Part shown: positions 20,832 through 31,612 of the stretch, in pieces
How the letters are laid out: each line of letters starts with the position of its first letter
Numbering within the stretch: position 1 is the first letter of the stretch
Origin: Corynebacterium anserum
GTDB lineage: Bacteria; Actinomycetota; Actinomycetes; Mycobacteriales; Mycobacteriaceae
Assembly (NCBI RefSeq): GCF_014262665.1
Contig: NZ_CP046883.1
Span: forward strand, 1,116,001 to 1,180,000
Length of the DNA: 64,000 bases
Reading direction: 5' to 3'
The notes under the pieces: model-generated
Database searches by the model: none
What the model saw: only the letters and a program-made list of their open reading frames with translations
What the model was told of the DNA's origin: nothing
Made by a program: the position numbers and the translations under genes

Positions 20832-21302
20832 CTACAACGCCCCGCCTACTGTGACGTACATCGCCACCAGCAGAGTTGCCCCCACCATCGATGGCGCTTG
20901 AGGAACCCCTCTCTTTCTAGCCACAAGGAGTGCTGTGATGACGCTCAATACGCCACTGAGACCCACCGCTGCAAGCCACCCCACGACTCCTCCCGAACCC
21001 GCAGTGATCACTCCCAAACTCGCAGCCAATTTAGCATCGCCACTCCCTACAGATCTCGATTGCTTGAGGCCCAATATGAGCACCAATGCCCACCAGCTCA
21101 CTCCACCGAGAACAGACGATAACTCGAAGCAATATGCCGCCGGCATGGAGATTCCCTGCATCTTCCACCACGGGGAAACAACACAGAGTGACCACGTGAT
21201 AATCACGCCTGGAAGTGAAAGAACATTGGGAATGATCCTCATCCTTACATCCAGGAGAGAAACAACCCCACCCCACACCAATACAACAAATAAAACCCCC
21301 AT
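20832..21302 (-). CDS. Type IV prepilin peptidase, short A24 form
   Basis: A 156-residue polytopic membrane protein with the two aspartate motifs of the A24 family: DVRMRIIPN near residue 18 and [12 protein letters not shown] near residue 90. It has about five hydrophobic segments and lacks the N-terminal methyltransferase domain of PilD, so it resembles the short TadV/CpaA-type enzymes. No start codon exists in frame between the ATG at 21302 and the overlapping aroE end, and GGAGG is only one base from that ATG. It lies between aroE and aroC; no pilin gene is in the window. Confidence 0.8.
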   Translation of the reverse strand: MGVLFVVLVWGGVVSLLDVRMRIIPNVLSLPGVIITWSLCVVSPWWKMQGISMPAAYCFELSSVLGGVSWWALVLILGLKQSRSVGSGDAKLAASLGVITAGSGGVVGWLAAVGLSGVLSVITALLVARKRGVPQAPSMVGATLLVAMYVTVGGAL

Positions 21303-21418
21303 GCCTCCATACGCTACACGCCGCCTATCACTAGGAAAATCGGCTAAGGAAACGGATACTCCTGTTGATACAGATGACGGTGAGAGGTTGTGCGCCCACT
21401 TCCGGTGCGCGCCATCAT

Positions 21419-22321
21419 CTACCGCTGACGAACAGACTCGATGGTCTTGAGCAGTAGACCCTCGCGTGGGGCAGTCCCGGTGAAAAGCTCAAACTGCCGT
21501 TCAGCTTGACCAGCTAACATACGCAGACCATCGGCATGCGGTAGCCCCCGGTCCATAGCACCGGCCAACAAGGCAGTGGGGTATGGATCATAGATGACGT
21601 CCAACACGGAACGTGCTTGTAGTAACGCTGAGGATATGAGCTCGGCTCCTGCGGCGGGAATCGTGGAAATCACCGTCGAGGCATCGGAACATGTGGAGGA
21701 CAGCGCGGGAGCGTCCATACGTACCCAGTCAAACCCCATCCCACAACCTTCTACCAAAGACTGTAAATTCAGTGCTCGTTCCGAACGAGCGACAACTGTC
21801 ACGTGCTGAACATCTGCTGAAGCCAAAGCGGCCACAGCAGGACGCGCTGTACCACCATTGCCAACGACAACCGCCCGGGAGCCACTAAAGTCCACGCCCT
21901 GAGAGGCTATGTGTGCTAAGCAGCTGGATACACCATCAACGTCGGTATTGTCTGCCATCCACGTTCCATCACCGAGGGGCACCAACGTATTGGCGGAACC
22001 AATGAGTTCGGCTCTTTCCGTAGTGGAATCCGCTAGCTCTAGTGCTGCTGATTTTCCTGGCATGGTGACCGAAAACCCACGAACAGAGGCAGGGCAATGA
22101 CGCAGTAGTTCTCTGATTTCCACCGCCTCGCCCGCCTCCACGCGTACATAAGTGAAATCTAAACCATGCTCGCGATAGCCGCTATTGTGCAGCAGAGGCG
22201 AAAGTGAATGCTCGATGGGGCGCCCAAGCACAGCACACACGTTACTTGCGGCATGCGCATGCCATGCTGCTGAGGGATCCAGAAACTCGTCAATGCTGAG
22301 CACAGCGGGGATGACTGTCAT
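21419..22321 (-). CDS. aroE: Shikimate dehydrogenase
   Basis: Reduces 3-dehydroshikimate with NADPH. The 300-residue protein has the substrate-binding LGRPIEHSLSPLLHNSGYRE near residue 33, the catalytic lysine in VTMPGKSAALELAD near residue 85 and the Rossmann glycine loop VVVGNGGTARPAVAAL near residue 148. The lysine region reads MPGK where many enzymes have PHK/PFK, which is seen in actinobacteria. It follows mltG by 12 bases. Confidence 0.94.
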   Translation of the reverse strand: MTVIPAVLSIDEFLDPSAAWHAHAASNVCAVLGRPIEHSLSPLLHNSGYREHGLDFTYVRVEAGEAVEIRELLRHCPASVRGFSVTMPGKSAALELADSTTERAELIGSANTLVPLGDGTWMADNTDVDGVSSCLAHIASQGVDFSGSRAVVVGNGGTARPAVAALASADVQHVTVVARSERALNLQSLVEGCGMGFDWVRMDAPALSSTCSDASTVISTIPAAGAELISSALLQARSVLDVIYDPYPTALLAGAMDRGLPHADGLRMLAGQAERQFELFTGTAPREGLLLKTIESVRQR

Positions 22322-22333
22322 GGCGGTGGGTTC

Positions 22334-23488
22334 CTAACGGTTGGAATCCAGCACGCCGTTGGCGCGAGATTCCTCAATAGCCTGCTCGTGGGCTGCGAAA
22401 TCCCGGTTGAAGACAGTACGCCCATTCTTGTCCACCGTGACGAAGTACAGCCAATCCCCCTGGGCTGGGTTTTCTACCGCATGCAACGCCTGCAAACCTG
22501 GGGATGCGATCGGGGTGTCAGGCAGCCCCTGCTTTGCATAAGTGTTCCACGGTGTTTCACGCTGACGGTCTGCGTCAGTGGTTGCGACTTCCTGTTCGTC
22601 CAACCCATAGTTCACCGTTGAATCGAACTCGAGTTTCTGTTTGATGTTCAACCTATTGAGGATGACGCGGGCGACCTTATCGAAGTCACCCGCTGGTGCC
22701 TCGCGCTCCACCAACGAAGCAGCAATGATGACGTCGTAGGGGGACAAACCAACCTTCTTTGCAGAGGCAACGAGGCCGGTGTCCTCAAAAACACGGGCGG
22801 AGTCCGATACCAGATCCTTCATAATGTCCACCGGGCTCATTGTTGGATCAAACAAATGCACCCCGGGCGCAATAAGACCTTCAATACGCCGTGGATCCTT
22901 CCCCCGCTTATTGACAGCGTCGATAGCCCAGGACGGCACGCCAAGTTCCTCTGGTGATGTGTTAGTCACGGCATTTTTCAGATCATCGACCGACACACAA
23001 TTCTGCTTATCTTGGCATGTCTGCGCAGATACCAGGGAGTAAATACCCTTCCTCGCGTTCCCACCGACCACTCGCACGTCATCGAGAGTCAGACCGTTGG
23101 GAATATCGACGACGCCACGGCGCAAGTCGTCGTTGGTCAAAGCCTTCAGCGCTTCCTTGGCTGACATTTTTTCCTGCAGCGGATAGTAGCCTTGTTGCAG
23201 TGACGGCTGGGTCACTTCAGCTGCCTGCACTAAAGCACGACGTGAGCCAATGACACCCTTATCAACGAGTTCGGGTGCCAAACTGTAGATGGAATCGCCT
23301 GCATCGACGCGAACCATCACAATATTTCCATTGCCACTACCGACAAAATCACGATCAGCAACCACGCTGCGTTGGTACCACACGTACCCGGTCACTCCGA
23401 TGAGCAGAATGACCAAAGCGATAGCCAAGGCACCTGCGCGCTGACGACGCCTGCGGTACTTTGGCTCCATGTTGCGCTTGACGGCCAT
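22334..23488 (-). CDS. mltG: Endolytic murein transglycosylase MltG
   Basis: Cleaves nascent glycan strands to release or terminate chains. The 384-residue protein has a short basic cytoplasmic tail, one membrane segment (AGALAIALVILLIGVTGYVW) near residue 20, and the YceG catalytic domain with the active-site glutamate in IIAASLVEREAPAGDF near residue 265. It stands between ruvX and aroE, the usual actinobacterial order alaS-ruvX-mltG-aroE. Confidence 0.93.
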   Translation of the reverse strand: MAVKRNMEPKYRRRRQRAGALAIALVILLIGVTGYVWYQRSVVADRDFVGSGNGNIVMVRVDAGDSIYSLAPELVDKGVIGSRRALVQAAEVTQPSLQQGYYPLQEKMSAKEALKALTNDDLRRGVVDIPNGLTLDDVRVVGGNARKGIYSLVSAQTCQDKQNCVSVDDLKNAVTNTSPEELGVPSWAIDAVNKRGKDPRRIEGLIAPGVHLFDPTMSPVDIMKDLVSDSARVFEDTGLVASAKKVGLSPYDVIIAASLVEREAPAGDFDKVARVILNRLNIKQKLEFDSTVNYGLDEQEVATTDADRQRETPWNTYAKQGLPDTPIASPGLQALHAVENPAQGDWLYFVTVDKNGRTVFNRDFAAHEQAIEESRANGVLDSNR

Positions 23489-23541
23489 GCGTGTGAAAGC
23501 CTTCCTCTAAGTAACGTAACGCGCCTATTGTTACACAGTTG

Positions 23542-24021
23542 TTACCCATTCTGAGAAAAGACTCGCCTTCGCGCGTCAAGCCATCCTTGGAGAATGTGGA
23601 CAGCGGCCGCCTGGTCGATCTTCTTCCGGCCCTTTTTGGCGCTGATACCCACGGCTTGGAAGGCCTGCGTTGCAGCCATCGTGGATAACCGTTCATCGAC
23701 GAGACGCACAGGGATATCCCTTAATTCCTCACGAAGATCTTCTGCAAAGTCTTCTGCCAGATAGGTGCTAGACGTATGGTTACCCCGCAATGCAACCGGC
23801 AATCCTACAATCACCTCGACAACCAGGTTGTCACGAACGAGCTCAGCCACACGGGAGACGTCAGAACCATCGACGGCGGCAGAAACGGTTTCCAATGGGG
23901 TTGCCAGGATGCAGTCTGGGTCACTCAGAGCCACGCCTATGCGTACGGATCCCACGTCTACACCTAGACGCCGACCGCGCCCAGGATCCGTCTGTACTGT
24001 TGGCTTCTCGCTCGTCGCCAT
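23542..24021 (-). CDS. ruvX: YqgF/RuvX family RNase H-fold protein (putative pre-16S rRNA nuclease)
   Basis: A 159-residue protein with the RNase H-fold start RLGVDVGSVRIGVALSDPD near residue 16, LVVEVIVGLPVALRGN near residue 70 and RLVDERLSTMAATQAF near residue 110. In E. coli the family processes the 5' end of 16S rRNA; a resolvase role has also been proposed. Between alaS and mltG as in most actinobacteria. Confidence 0.93.
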   Translation of the reverse strand: MATSEKPTVQTDPGRGRRLGVDVGSVRIGVALSDPDCILATPLETVSAAVDGSDVSRVAELVRDNLVVEVIVGLPVALRGNHTSSTYLAEDFAEDLREELRDIPVRLVDERLSTMAATQAFQAVGISAKKGRKKIDQAAAVHILQGWLDARRRVFSQNG

Positions 24022-24165
24022 TGGATATCCTTAACGTCACCGTATGTGGGGATGTGCAACTCAACCGTGGTGATGTGAAAATGAACACATCGCGGAATCT
24101 GCAACGCTACCCTTCCCTAGCCTCGCACCTTCCCCGACATTCCTCAGCCGAGGCAGACCGCCGAG

Positions 24166-26826
24166 TTACACGGTGGACACAACCTCCTTGACTGCCTCAA
24201 TACCTGCAGCGATACCGGAAGCAGATGAACCAGAGCCTTGAGCCATCTGCGGCTTGCCGCCTCCACGACCCTGAACTTTATCACCGAAGGTCCTAACCAA
24301 TTCACCTGCCTTCACGCCTCGTGCCACGGCCGAATCAGTGACCGCAGCAACAAAAGGAACCTTGCCATTATCTTGTGACGCGAACAACACGACTGCGGGT
24401 CGTGATCCCAGACGCGACTTGGCGTCTAACGCAATAGTGCGCAAATCTCCCGCCCCTACACCTTCGGGCAGTTCTTGGGCAACCAGCTGAATTCCATTGA
24501 TTTCCACGGCGCTATTGACCAATTCGCCAACCTGGCTGAGCAATTGTTGGTTACGTAGTTGCTGCAGTTGTTTCTCGGCGACCTTGAGTTTCGCGGTGAG
24601 AACCTCGATACGCTCTGGGATCTCCTCTGAAGGAGTCTTCAGCGACGTAGCCAAATCGGCCACCAAAGCCTTGTCTTTGGACAAGTGCGTGAAAGAATCC
24701 ATGCCGGTGTATGCCTCGATACGCCGAATACCGGATCCCACTGAGGACTCCCCAAGCACAGCGATAGGCCCAATCTGTGATGAATGCTCTACGTGAATAC
24801 CACCGCATAGTTCCAAAGAAAACGGCCCGCCGATTTCAACAACGCGCACCTGCGAGCCGTAGTTTTCGCCAAACAACGCCATCGCACCCATCTTCTTGGC
24901 TTCATCCAAAGAGGTTTCGATGGTGTGTACGGTGTAGTCCGCGTCAACCGCTCCGTTGGCAATCTGCTCAATATCACGCATCTGCGACGGTGAAAGCTGT
25001 TGGCCATAGTTAAAGTCGAAACGTAGGTATCCTGGCTTGTTCAAGGAGCCGGCCTGCACTGCGGTTGGCCCTAAAACCTGTCGCAACGCGGCGTGGATCA
25101 GGTGAGTACCCGAGTGAGCCTGGCGTGCCTGATGACGCCACGATGGTGATACGACAGCAGTGACCTTATGACCGACAGCCAGTTCACCTCCAGTAACCGT
25201 CACCTGGTGCAACCATACTTTTTTGCCTACCTTTTGCACATCGGTGACATCACCGATGAACGATGCTCCGCGCAATTCACCGCGGTCGGCCATTTGACCG
25301 CCCGCCTCTGCATAAAACGGGGTGCGATCCAGTATCACCTGGACCGTCTGCCCTTCAGAAGCGACGTCGGCGAGAGCACCGTCTGCGACGAGGCCTAGCA
25401 CACAGCCTTCATCCTCGAGCTGGGTATACCCCGTAAACACCGTAGGATGGTTATCGACAAAGGGGCGATAAACTGATTCGTCAGCATGGCCATGCTTTTT
25501 GGCCTTATTGTCAGCTTTAGCCCGTGCCTTCTGCTCTGCCATGAGCGTATCGAAACCCGCACGATCCACGGTTAAGCCGTCCTCAGCTGCCATTTCCATG
25601 GTCAGGTCGATGGGGAATCCGTGTGTATCGTGCAACGTGAATGCCACGTCGCCCGGCAGTCGGGAGGCTCCGGACTTCTTCACCTCCGCCGCGTGTCCTT
25701 CATAGAGACGGGAGCCAGACTCAAGTGTCTTGAGGAAGGCTTTTTCTTCCCCTACTGCCACGGAACGAATACGCTCCCAGTTGTCAGCGATTTCTGGATA
25801 AGACGGGGTCATCGTCTGACGAACGGTATTCATCAACGCTTCCATGGTGTTGCCCGTTGCACCGAGAAGTCGGGCAGAGCGGATAATACGTCGCAAGAGG
25901 CGACGCAGAATGTAGCCGCGACCCTCATTTCCTGGTGTGACGCCATCCAGGATCAGCATTAATCCGGTGCGGCAGTGATCAGCAATGACGCGGAAGCGAA
26001 CATCGTCGGAGTGCTGAGCACCGTAGGTGGCACCAGTCAGTTTTTCAGCCTCGTCAATCACTGGACGCAAGAGATCGGTCTCATATACATTGTCTACCCC
26101 CTGCAATAAACACGCCAGGCGCTCCACACCCATACCCGTGTCAATGTTTTTCTGAGGCAGCTCGCCCAGGATAGGGAAATTGCCCTTTTTGTCGCCTGCA
26201 CCGCGTTCAAACTGCATAAAGACGAGGTTCCAGATCTCCATGTAGCGGTGCTCGTCGGCAATCGGACCTCCATCACGGCCATGTTCTGGGCCGCGGTCAT
26301 AATAGATCTCGGAACACGGGCCGCATGGTCCGGGCACTCCCATGGACCAGTAATTATCCTCCATCCCCATGCGCTGGATGCGCTCTGCCGGGACACCGAT
26401 CTTATTTTCCCAGATTTCAGCGGCTTCCTCGTCATCGTGGAATACCGTGACCCACAGCCGATCGGGGTCAAATCCGAAACCTCCGTCCTCTAGGGTATTG
26501 GTCAGCAGTTTCCAGGCATTCTCGATGGCTCCCTCCTTAAAGTAATCACCAAAAGAGAAATTGCCTGCCATCTGGAAGAACGTGTTGTGGCGTGTGGTTA
26601 TGCCCACTTCTTCGATATCGAGAGTGCGCACGCACTTTTGGATGGAAGTTGCAGTCTTATAGGGAGGATTTTGCTGACCGAGGAAGTACGGCTTGAACGG
26701 CACCATACCAGCGTTAACAAACAGCAGGTTAGGATCATCGAGGATCAGCGAGGCACTGGGCACCTCCGTGTGTCCAGCTTTCTTAAAGTGCTCAATGAAT
26801 CGCTGGCGGATCTCATGCGTCTGCAC
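24166..26826 (-). CDS. alaS: Alanyl-tRNA synthetase
   Basis: Charges tRNA-Ala. The 886-residue protein is complete: the class II catalytic core with [19 protein letters not shown] near residue 33, the editing domain with zinc ligands in [15 protein letters not shown] near residue 570 and [14 protein letters not shown] near residue 675, and a C-terminal coiled-coil/C-Ala region rich in glycine and alanine. The gap to ruvX (24022-24165) holds a GlxR-like dyad but no gene. Confidence 0.97.
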   Translation of the reverse strand: MQTHEIRQRFIEHFKKAGHTEVPSASLILDDPNLLFVNAGMVPFKPYFLGQQNPPYKTATSIQKCVRTLDIEEVGITTRHNTFFQMAGNFSFGDYFKEGAIENAWKLLTNTLEDGGFGFDPDRLWVTVFHDDEEAAEIWENKIGVPAERIQRMGMEDNYWSMGVPGPCGPCSEIYYDRGPEHGRDGGPIADEHRYMEIWNLVFMQFERGAGDKKGNFPILGELPQKNIDTGMGVERLACLLQGVDNVYETDLLRPVIDEAEKLTGATYGAQHSDDVRFRVIADHCRTGLMLILDGVTPGNEGRGYILRRLLRRIIRSARLLGATGNTMEALMNTVRQTMTPSYPEIADNWERIRSVAVGEEKAFLKTLESGSRLYEGHAAEVKKSGASRLPGDVAFTLHDTHGFPIDLTMEMAAEDGLTVDRAGFDTLMAEQKARAKADNKAKKHGHADESVYRPFVDNHPTVFTGYTQLEDEGCVLGLVADGALADVASEGQTVQVILDRTPFYAEAGGQMADRGELRGASFIGDVTDVQKVGKKVWLHQVTVTGGELAVGHKVTAVVSPSWRHQARQAHSGTHLIHAALRQVLGPTAVQAGSLNKPGYLRFDFNYGQQLSPSQMRDIEQIANGAVDADYTVHTIETSLDEAKKMGAMALFGENYGSQVRVVEIGGPFSLELCGGIHVEHSSQIGPIAVLGESSVGSGIRRIEAYTGMDSFTHLSKDKALVADLATSLKTPSEEIPERIEVLTAKLKVAEKQLQQLRNQQLLSQVGELVNSAVEINGIQLVAQELPEGVGAGDLRTIALDAKSRLGSRPAVVLFASQDNGKVPFVAAVTDSAVARGVKAGELVRTFGDKVQGRGGGKPQMAQGSGSSASGIAAGIEAVKEVVSTV

Positions 26827-26885
26827 GGTTGTTTAACCTCGCTTAAGAGTTAGTTGTTGTTCCATCTTTTTAGCCATGTGGGATT

Positions 26886-28268
26886 CTACCCTTGACGGCG
26901 CCAACCTCGGACTATCGACCGCAATGTAGCAAGCCGTGAGCTGATATGACGCTCATTACCGTGATCGGTGGGATTGTAGTAACACGCATCTACTAGGTCA
27001 TCAGGAAGGTATTGCTGTCTCACCACCCCAATAGGATCATCATGGGGATAGAGGTAGCCTAATGCATTACCGAGGTTGTTGGCTCCCTGATAGTGCCCAT
27101 CGCGAAGATGCGGTGGCACTGTTGTACCTTTTCCTTTTTCGACGTCAGCAATCGCTGCATTAATAGCTGCGACCACCCCCGGAGATTTCGGTGCTGTCGC
27201 CAGATGGATCGTAGCCTGCGCCAGGTTTAAACGAGCTTCAGGCATGCCTATGAAGCTCACTGCATGGTAGGCAGCCACCGCCGTCTGCAAAGCAGTAGGG
27301 TCGGCGATGCCGATATCTTCACTCGCGTGGATCACCAAGCGTCTCGCGATGAAACGCGGATCCTCCCCTGCCACGAGCATGCGAGCCAAATAGTGCAACG
27401 CCGCATCTGGATCAGAGCCCCGTATAGATTTAATGAAGGCGCTCGTGACGTCATAATGCTGATCTCCATCACGGTCATAACGCACAACCGCTTTATCGAT
27501 GCTGCGTCTCACATCATCGACAGTTAAGACCCCCTCTGATTCTCTGGAGTCCGCTGCTGCTTCCAAATAGGTCAGGGATCGGCGGGCATCGCCGGCGGCC
27601 AATGCGATCAGCTGAGACTTGGCGTCGTCAGATAAGGAAAAGGCCGAACTGAAGCCCCGCTCATCGCGTACGGCCCGGTCAAGAAGAAGCCCAATATCTC
27701 CATCGGACAGCGGTGTGAGCTGCACGAGCAAAGAACGAGATAACAGCGGTGCGACAACAGAGAAAGAGGGATTTTCTGTGGTCGCAGCCACGAGTAAAAC
27801 AGTACGGTTTTCGACAGCCGCCAGGAGTGCATCTTGCTGTGTTTTAGAGAAGCGGTGAACCTCGTCGATGAACAACACAGTGTGTTCGCCGCGTACCAAT
27901 CGCTGACGGGCTTGCTCTATGACTGCCCTCACCTCCTTCACGCCCGAATTCAGTGCACTCAACGCTTCAAAGTGACGGCCTGAGGCAGAGGAAATCAACG
28001 AAGCGATGGTTGTTTTCCCCGTGCCAGGCGGCCCGTAGAGGATGACGGATGTGTCTCCCCTACCGTCGATCAACCGGCTTAAGGGACTACCCTCGCCCAA
28101 AACATGTTTTTGCCCCACAACTTCGGCGAGGGATCTAGGCCGCATACGGACGGCTAAAGGTGCGTGAGACCCGGGGTAAAAATAATCACGCGCAGGATCC
28201 ACGCTCTGTGGAGAAGAAGATCCGCTCGCGTTTTCCGTACCGTACGCATCGTCGAAAAGATCTGTCAT
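26886..28268 (-). CDS. rarA: Replication-associated recombination protein RarA (MgsA family AAA ATPase)
   Basis: A clamp-loader-like AAA+ ATPase acting at stalled forks. The 460-residue protein has the Walker [18 protein letters not shown] near residue 78, Walker [20 protein letters not shown] near residue 130, sensor 1 ATTENPSF, and the conserved C-terminal tetramerisation region with [15 protein letters not shown]. It lies 15 bases after the kinase-fold gene and 59 before alaS. Confidence 0.95.
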   Translation of the reverse strand: MTDLFDDAYGTENASGSSSPQSVDPARDYFYPGSHAPLAVRMRPRSLAEVVGQKHVLGEGSPLSRLIDGRGDTSVILYGPPGTGKTTIASLISSASGRHFEALSALNSGVKEVRAVIEQARQRLVRGEHTVLFIDEVHRFSKTQQDALLAAVENRTVLLVAATTENPSFSVVAPLLSRSLLVQLTPLSDGDIGLLLDRAVRDERGFSSAFSLSDDAKSQLIALAAGDARRSLTYLEAAADSRESEGVLTVDDVRRSIDKAVVRYDRDGDQHYDVTSAFIKSIRGSDPDAALHYLARMLVAGEDPRFIARRLVIHASEDIGIADPTALQTAVAAYHAVSFIGMPEARLNLAQATIHLATAPKSPGVVAAINAAIADVEKGKGTTVPPHLRDGHYQGANNLGNALGYLYPHDDPIGVVRQQYLPDDLVDACYYNPTDHGNERHISSRLATLRSIVRGWRRQG

Positions 28269-28283
28269 GACAGAGCTCGGGTA

Positions 28284-29537
28284 CTAGGGTTCGTGACGCA
28301 TCGGATGTCCGCCCTGCCGCGCCAAAATCTGCGAAAGAATACCCGTGAACTTCGCAACGGCTTCGAAACGCGGATTGGGGTAATGCAATGCGAAGCGGTG
28401 TATAGCGTCCACGGTTGTTGCTAAGTCTGAGGCCTGCTCGGGGGTGAGTAAAGCGATATCTGCAGCACCACGATAACGGGTATCCGAACTATGCTGAATC
28501 CGGCGAGACGCCTTGCGGGACATCTTGTTGCCTCGATGTAGCATGACCAAACTCATGAGTGCCCATCCGATAAGTGGCGCCATCAGTTTGTCTACCACTC
28601 GGTCAAAATCGCGGGTCTCTGGCCATACGTGGCTCACTTCGGCGCTCCAGGCAGAGAGGAACTCGGTACATTCTTCTTCAGTCAGCGCCGGAGTACTGTG
28701 ATCCTGCGGAAAACCCACGATCACGCTGGCGACGTCGAACGCGATATCCCGGAAACTAGCCCACTCATAATCCAAAAACACGACTTGCTTCGTCAGCATG
28801 ATGTTGTCCGGTGTCAAGTCGAACGGAGTGAAGGAACGGAAGTCAAAACGCCCCTGGCGCTCCGCAGCCTCATTAGCGTATTGCAGCACGATCGGGTCAA
28901 TATGCACATCATTAGCTTCCATAAGATTCACTCCCTCGCGAACGAGGTTAGCGATATCAATATCGGAATCAACGATCGTACTCGGGTTAATACCATGCTT
29001 TTGGCACTGGCGACGCAGCAAAGTGTTGTAGCTCTCGGCACCACCGTAAGTCGTAGCGTGCATGCGTCCTAATGCCCGACCGAGTTTACGGACGGCTGTT
29101 TTGCGCTCATCTGCGTCGTTCATGAGGAGCACGTCCGTGAAATTAAGCCCGTCCCCGGCATCGGACAAAATCAGCATGTGCTTTTCCACATCATATGCCA
29201 ACAACAACGGTCCTGGCCGAGAGTGCTCAGGCAAGGTGTTGGTGTATTGATAGGCAACAATTTCACGTATCAGTGCCAACTCGTCCGCCGTAGGTCCGTC
29301 GACCTGCTCCCCATCTGATGGAAAGTCCGGAAGCTGCTTGATGACCACCGAACGTTCTTGCAAAAACGGATTCGGCGCCACGCGGCAGCGGATAACCATA
29401 GAGGCACCACTGCCACCGAGATCCTCCGGGTGGGTGAGTTGCGGGGTGCCACCAAACCGCATAGCCAGCAGCTTGGCTGCACAGTCAACGGCCTTGTCAA
29501 CGGTATGCACGAGACTTTTCTTTCTGGCTGCCCTCAC
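28284..29537 (-). CDS. APH/choline-kinase-fold protein of unknown substrate
   Basis: A 417-residue soluble protein with the fold of aminoglycoside phosphotransferase-like kinases. The C-lobe shows the catalytic loop as FDLTPDNIML near residue 240 (Asp and Asn kept) and the metal-binding FLDYEWASFRDIAFDVA near residue 255, in place of DFG. The usual HGD histidine is replaced (FTPFDLTPDN), so activity or mechanism may differ. The N-lobe has GGSGASMVIRC and VVIKQLPDF as the glycine-rich loop and the lysine strand. Between aspS and rarA on the same strand; substrate unknown. The GTG start lacks a clear ribosome binding site, and a GTG nine codons on is possible. Confidence 0.65.
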   Translation of the reverse strand: MRAARKKSLVHTVDKAVDCAAKLLAMRFGGTPQLTHPEDLGGSGASMVIRCRVAPNPFLQERSVVIKQLPDFPSDGEQVDGPTADELALIREIVAYQYTNTLPEHSRPGPLLLAYDVEKHMLILSDAGDGLNFTDVLLMNDADERKTAVRKLGRALGRMHATTYGGAESYNTLLRRQCQKHGINPSTIVDSDIDIANLVREGVNLMEANDVHIDPIVLQYANEAAERQGRFDFRSFTPFDLTPDNIMLTKQVVFLDYEWASFRDIAFDVASVIVGFPQDHSTPALTEEECTEFLSAWSAEVSHVWPETRDFDRVVDKLMAPLIGWALMSLVMLHRGNKMSRKASRRIQHSSDTRYRGAADIALLTPEQASDLATTVDAIHRFALHYPNPRFEAVAKFTGILSQILARQGGHPMRHEP

Positions 29538-29632
29538 TCAGCGCGGTGATAGCGGATTTCGCCGAGCTGAAGACAACATGGATGTTGTAGGGGTGTTTGC
29601 AGGCTGTCACCTCACAGCCTAGTCAATGCAGA

Positions 29633-31426
29633 CTACTTCTGTGGTTGAGTTTTCCTTGGCTTGAAGTCCAGCCCAGCTTCCTTACGCTGCGCTGCCGTAA
29701 TTTCGGATGGTGCATCCGTCAATGGATCCACGCCGCCGCCGGACTTAGGGAAAGCAATGACGTCACGGATAGAACCGAAGCCGCCCAACAGAGTGACTAT
29801 GCGATCCCAACCGAAGGCAATACCACCATGAGGAGGTGCACCAAATGCGAACGCATCGAGGAGGAATCCGAACTTCTCCTGTGCCTCGTCCTCGGTAATA
29901 CCCATAACCTTAAAGACGCGTTCCTGGATGTCTTTGCGGTGAATACGGATTGACCCGCCACCGATTTCATTACCGTTGCAAACAATGTCATATGCATAAG
30001 CCAGCGCATTGCCGGGATCGGTATCGAAGGTCTCTAAGAACTCCGGTTTCGGCGACGTAAACGCGTGGTGCACGGCAGTCCATGCGGAATGCCCCAGAGC
30101 GACGTCACCAGACGCCTTAGCATCAGCCGAAGGTTCGAACATCGGTGCATCAACAACCCAGGTGAATGCCCATTCTCCGTCCTTAATGAGGCCGAGCTTC
30201 TCAGCGATAGCACTGCGGGCAGCTCCCAACAAAGCGCGAGATGACTTGGTCTCGCCAGCGGCGAAGAAAATGCAGTCGCCAGGCTTTGCCCCCACATGAT
30301 CAGCGATACCCTTGCGTTCATCATCCGTGATGTTCTTTGCTACCGGGCCGGACAATTCACCATCTTTGCCGACGAGAATGTATGCCAGCCCCTTAGCCCC
30401 ACGCTGCTTTGCCCATTCCTGCCATGCATCGAGTTGACGGCGCGGCTGGGAGGCCCCACCCTCCATCACCACAGCGCCCACGTATTCACTTTGGAAAACA
30501 CGGAAAGTCGTGTCCTGGAAAAAATCCGTGCATTCGATGATCTGAATGTCAAAGCGAAGATCCGGTTTATCCGATCCGTATAGGCGCATTGCATCGGCAT
30601 AGGTCATGCGCGGGATCGGCGTGGTGATGTTGTAACCAGCTTCTGCCCACACCGCCTGAATAATCTCCTCAGCGAGAGAAATGACGTCCTCCTGATCTAC
30701 AAAGGACATCTCAACATCAAGCTGGGTAAACTCCGGTTGACGATCTGCACGGAAATCCTCGTCGCGGTAGCAGCGAGCAATCTGGTAATAACGCTCCATG
30801 CCTGCAACCATCAAGAGCTGCTTAAACAGCTGTGGTGACTGTGGAAGCGCATAAAAGCACCCCGGCTTGAGACGAGCGGGAACGAGGAAATCGCGTGCAC
30901 CTTCTGGGGTCGAACGAGTCAACGTGGGAGTTTCGATCTCAGTAAAATCATGGCGTGCCAATACACCACGTGCGGCGGCGTTTACGCGCGATCGTAAACG
31001 GAGCGCGTCTCCTTGAGTTCTGCGTCGAAGATCCAAATAGCGATACTTTAGCCGTGTCTCTTCGCCAACCTCACCTGCGGAGGAGGGATCGTCGATTTGG
31101 AAAGGCAGCGCTGCCGCCTCGCTCAAAACTTCGAGCTCGGAGACGTTAACCTCAATCCCACCCGAGGCAAGATTAGGGTTCTCCGAACCCTCAGGGCGGG
31201 CCTCAACGATGCCCGTGACCTTGATGCAGTACTCGCTGCGCAGCGCATGGGCGCGTTTGGCCACTTCGGATTCCCGGAAGACGACTTGAGCCACGCCACT
31301 GCGGTCGCGCATATCGATGAAAATAACACCGCCGTGGTCGCGCCGGCGTCCAACCCAACCTGTCAGAGTAACTTCTTGACCGATGTTGTCAGTGCGGAGT
31401 TCACCCGCGAGATGAGTGCGCAGCAC
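29633..31426 (-). CDS. aspS: Aspartyl-tRNA synthetase
   Basis: Charges tRNA-Asp, and in bacteria without AsnRS also tRNA-Asn. From the GTG at 31426 the protein has 597 residues and the expected [11 protein letters not shown] start, with GGGAG upstream; a TTG eleven codons earlier would add an unconserved stretch. It has an OB-fold anticodon domain ([20 protein letters not shown]), class II motif 2 [19 protein letters not shown], a bacterial GAD insertion, and motif 3 [15 protein letters not shown]. It begins next to the divergent zinc-protease gene. Confidence 0.96.
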   Translation of the reverse strand: MLRTHLAGELRTDNIGQEVTLTGWVGRRRDHGGVIFIDMRDRSGVAQVVFRESEVAKRAHALRSEYCIKVTGIVEARPEGSENPNLASGGIEVNVSELEVLSEAAALPFQIDDPSSAGEVGEETRLKYRYLDLRRRTQGDALRLRSRVNAAARGVLARHDFTEIETPTLTRSTPEGARDFLVPARLKPGCFYALPQSPQLFKQLLMVAGMERYYQIARCYRDEDFRADRQPEFTQLDVEMSFVDQEDVISLAEEIIQAVWAEAGYNITTPIPRMTYADAMRLYGSDKPDLRFDIQIIECTDFFQDTTFRVFQSEYVGAVVMEGGASQPRRQLDAWQEWAKQRGAKGLAYILVGKDGELSGPVAKNITDDERKGIADHVGAKPGDCIFFAAGETKSSRALLGAARSAIAEKLGLIKDGEWAFTWVVDAPMFEPSADAKASGDVALGHSAWTAVHHAFTSPKPEFLETFDTDPGNALAYAYDIVCNGNEIGGGSIRIHRKDIQERVFKVMGITEDEAQEKFGFLLDAFAFGAPPHGGIAFGWDRIVTLLGGFGSIRDVIAFPKSGGGVDPLTDAPSEITAAQRKEAGLDFKPRKTQPQK

Positions 31427-31612
31427 GTTGCCTTGCTCCCTTTCCTTTGAAGGATTCAAACTTAAGTATTTTATGGATCAGCCCCTCAGCATACCTGCTC
31501 GCCGTGTACACCACGCTGTACGGGGCAGACTTTCTTCAATCCACCTGCATGTTTAGAAGGAGAAGATCGTCATTTATCCCGTTCGGAGTATTTCTGTGGC
31601 ACCATTCTTTCT

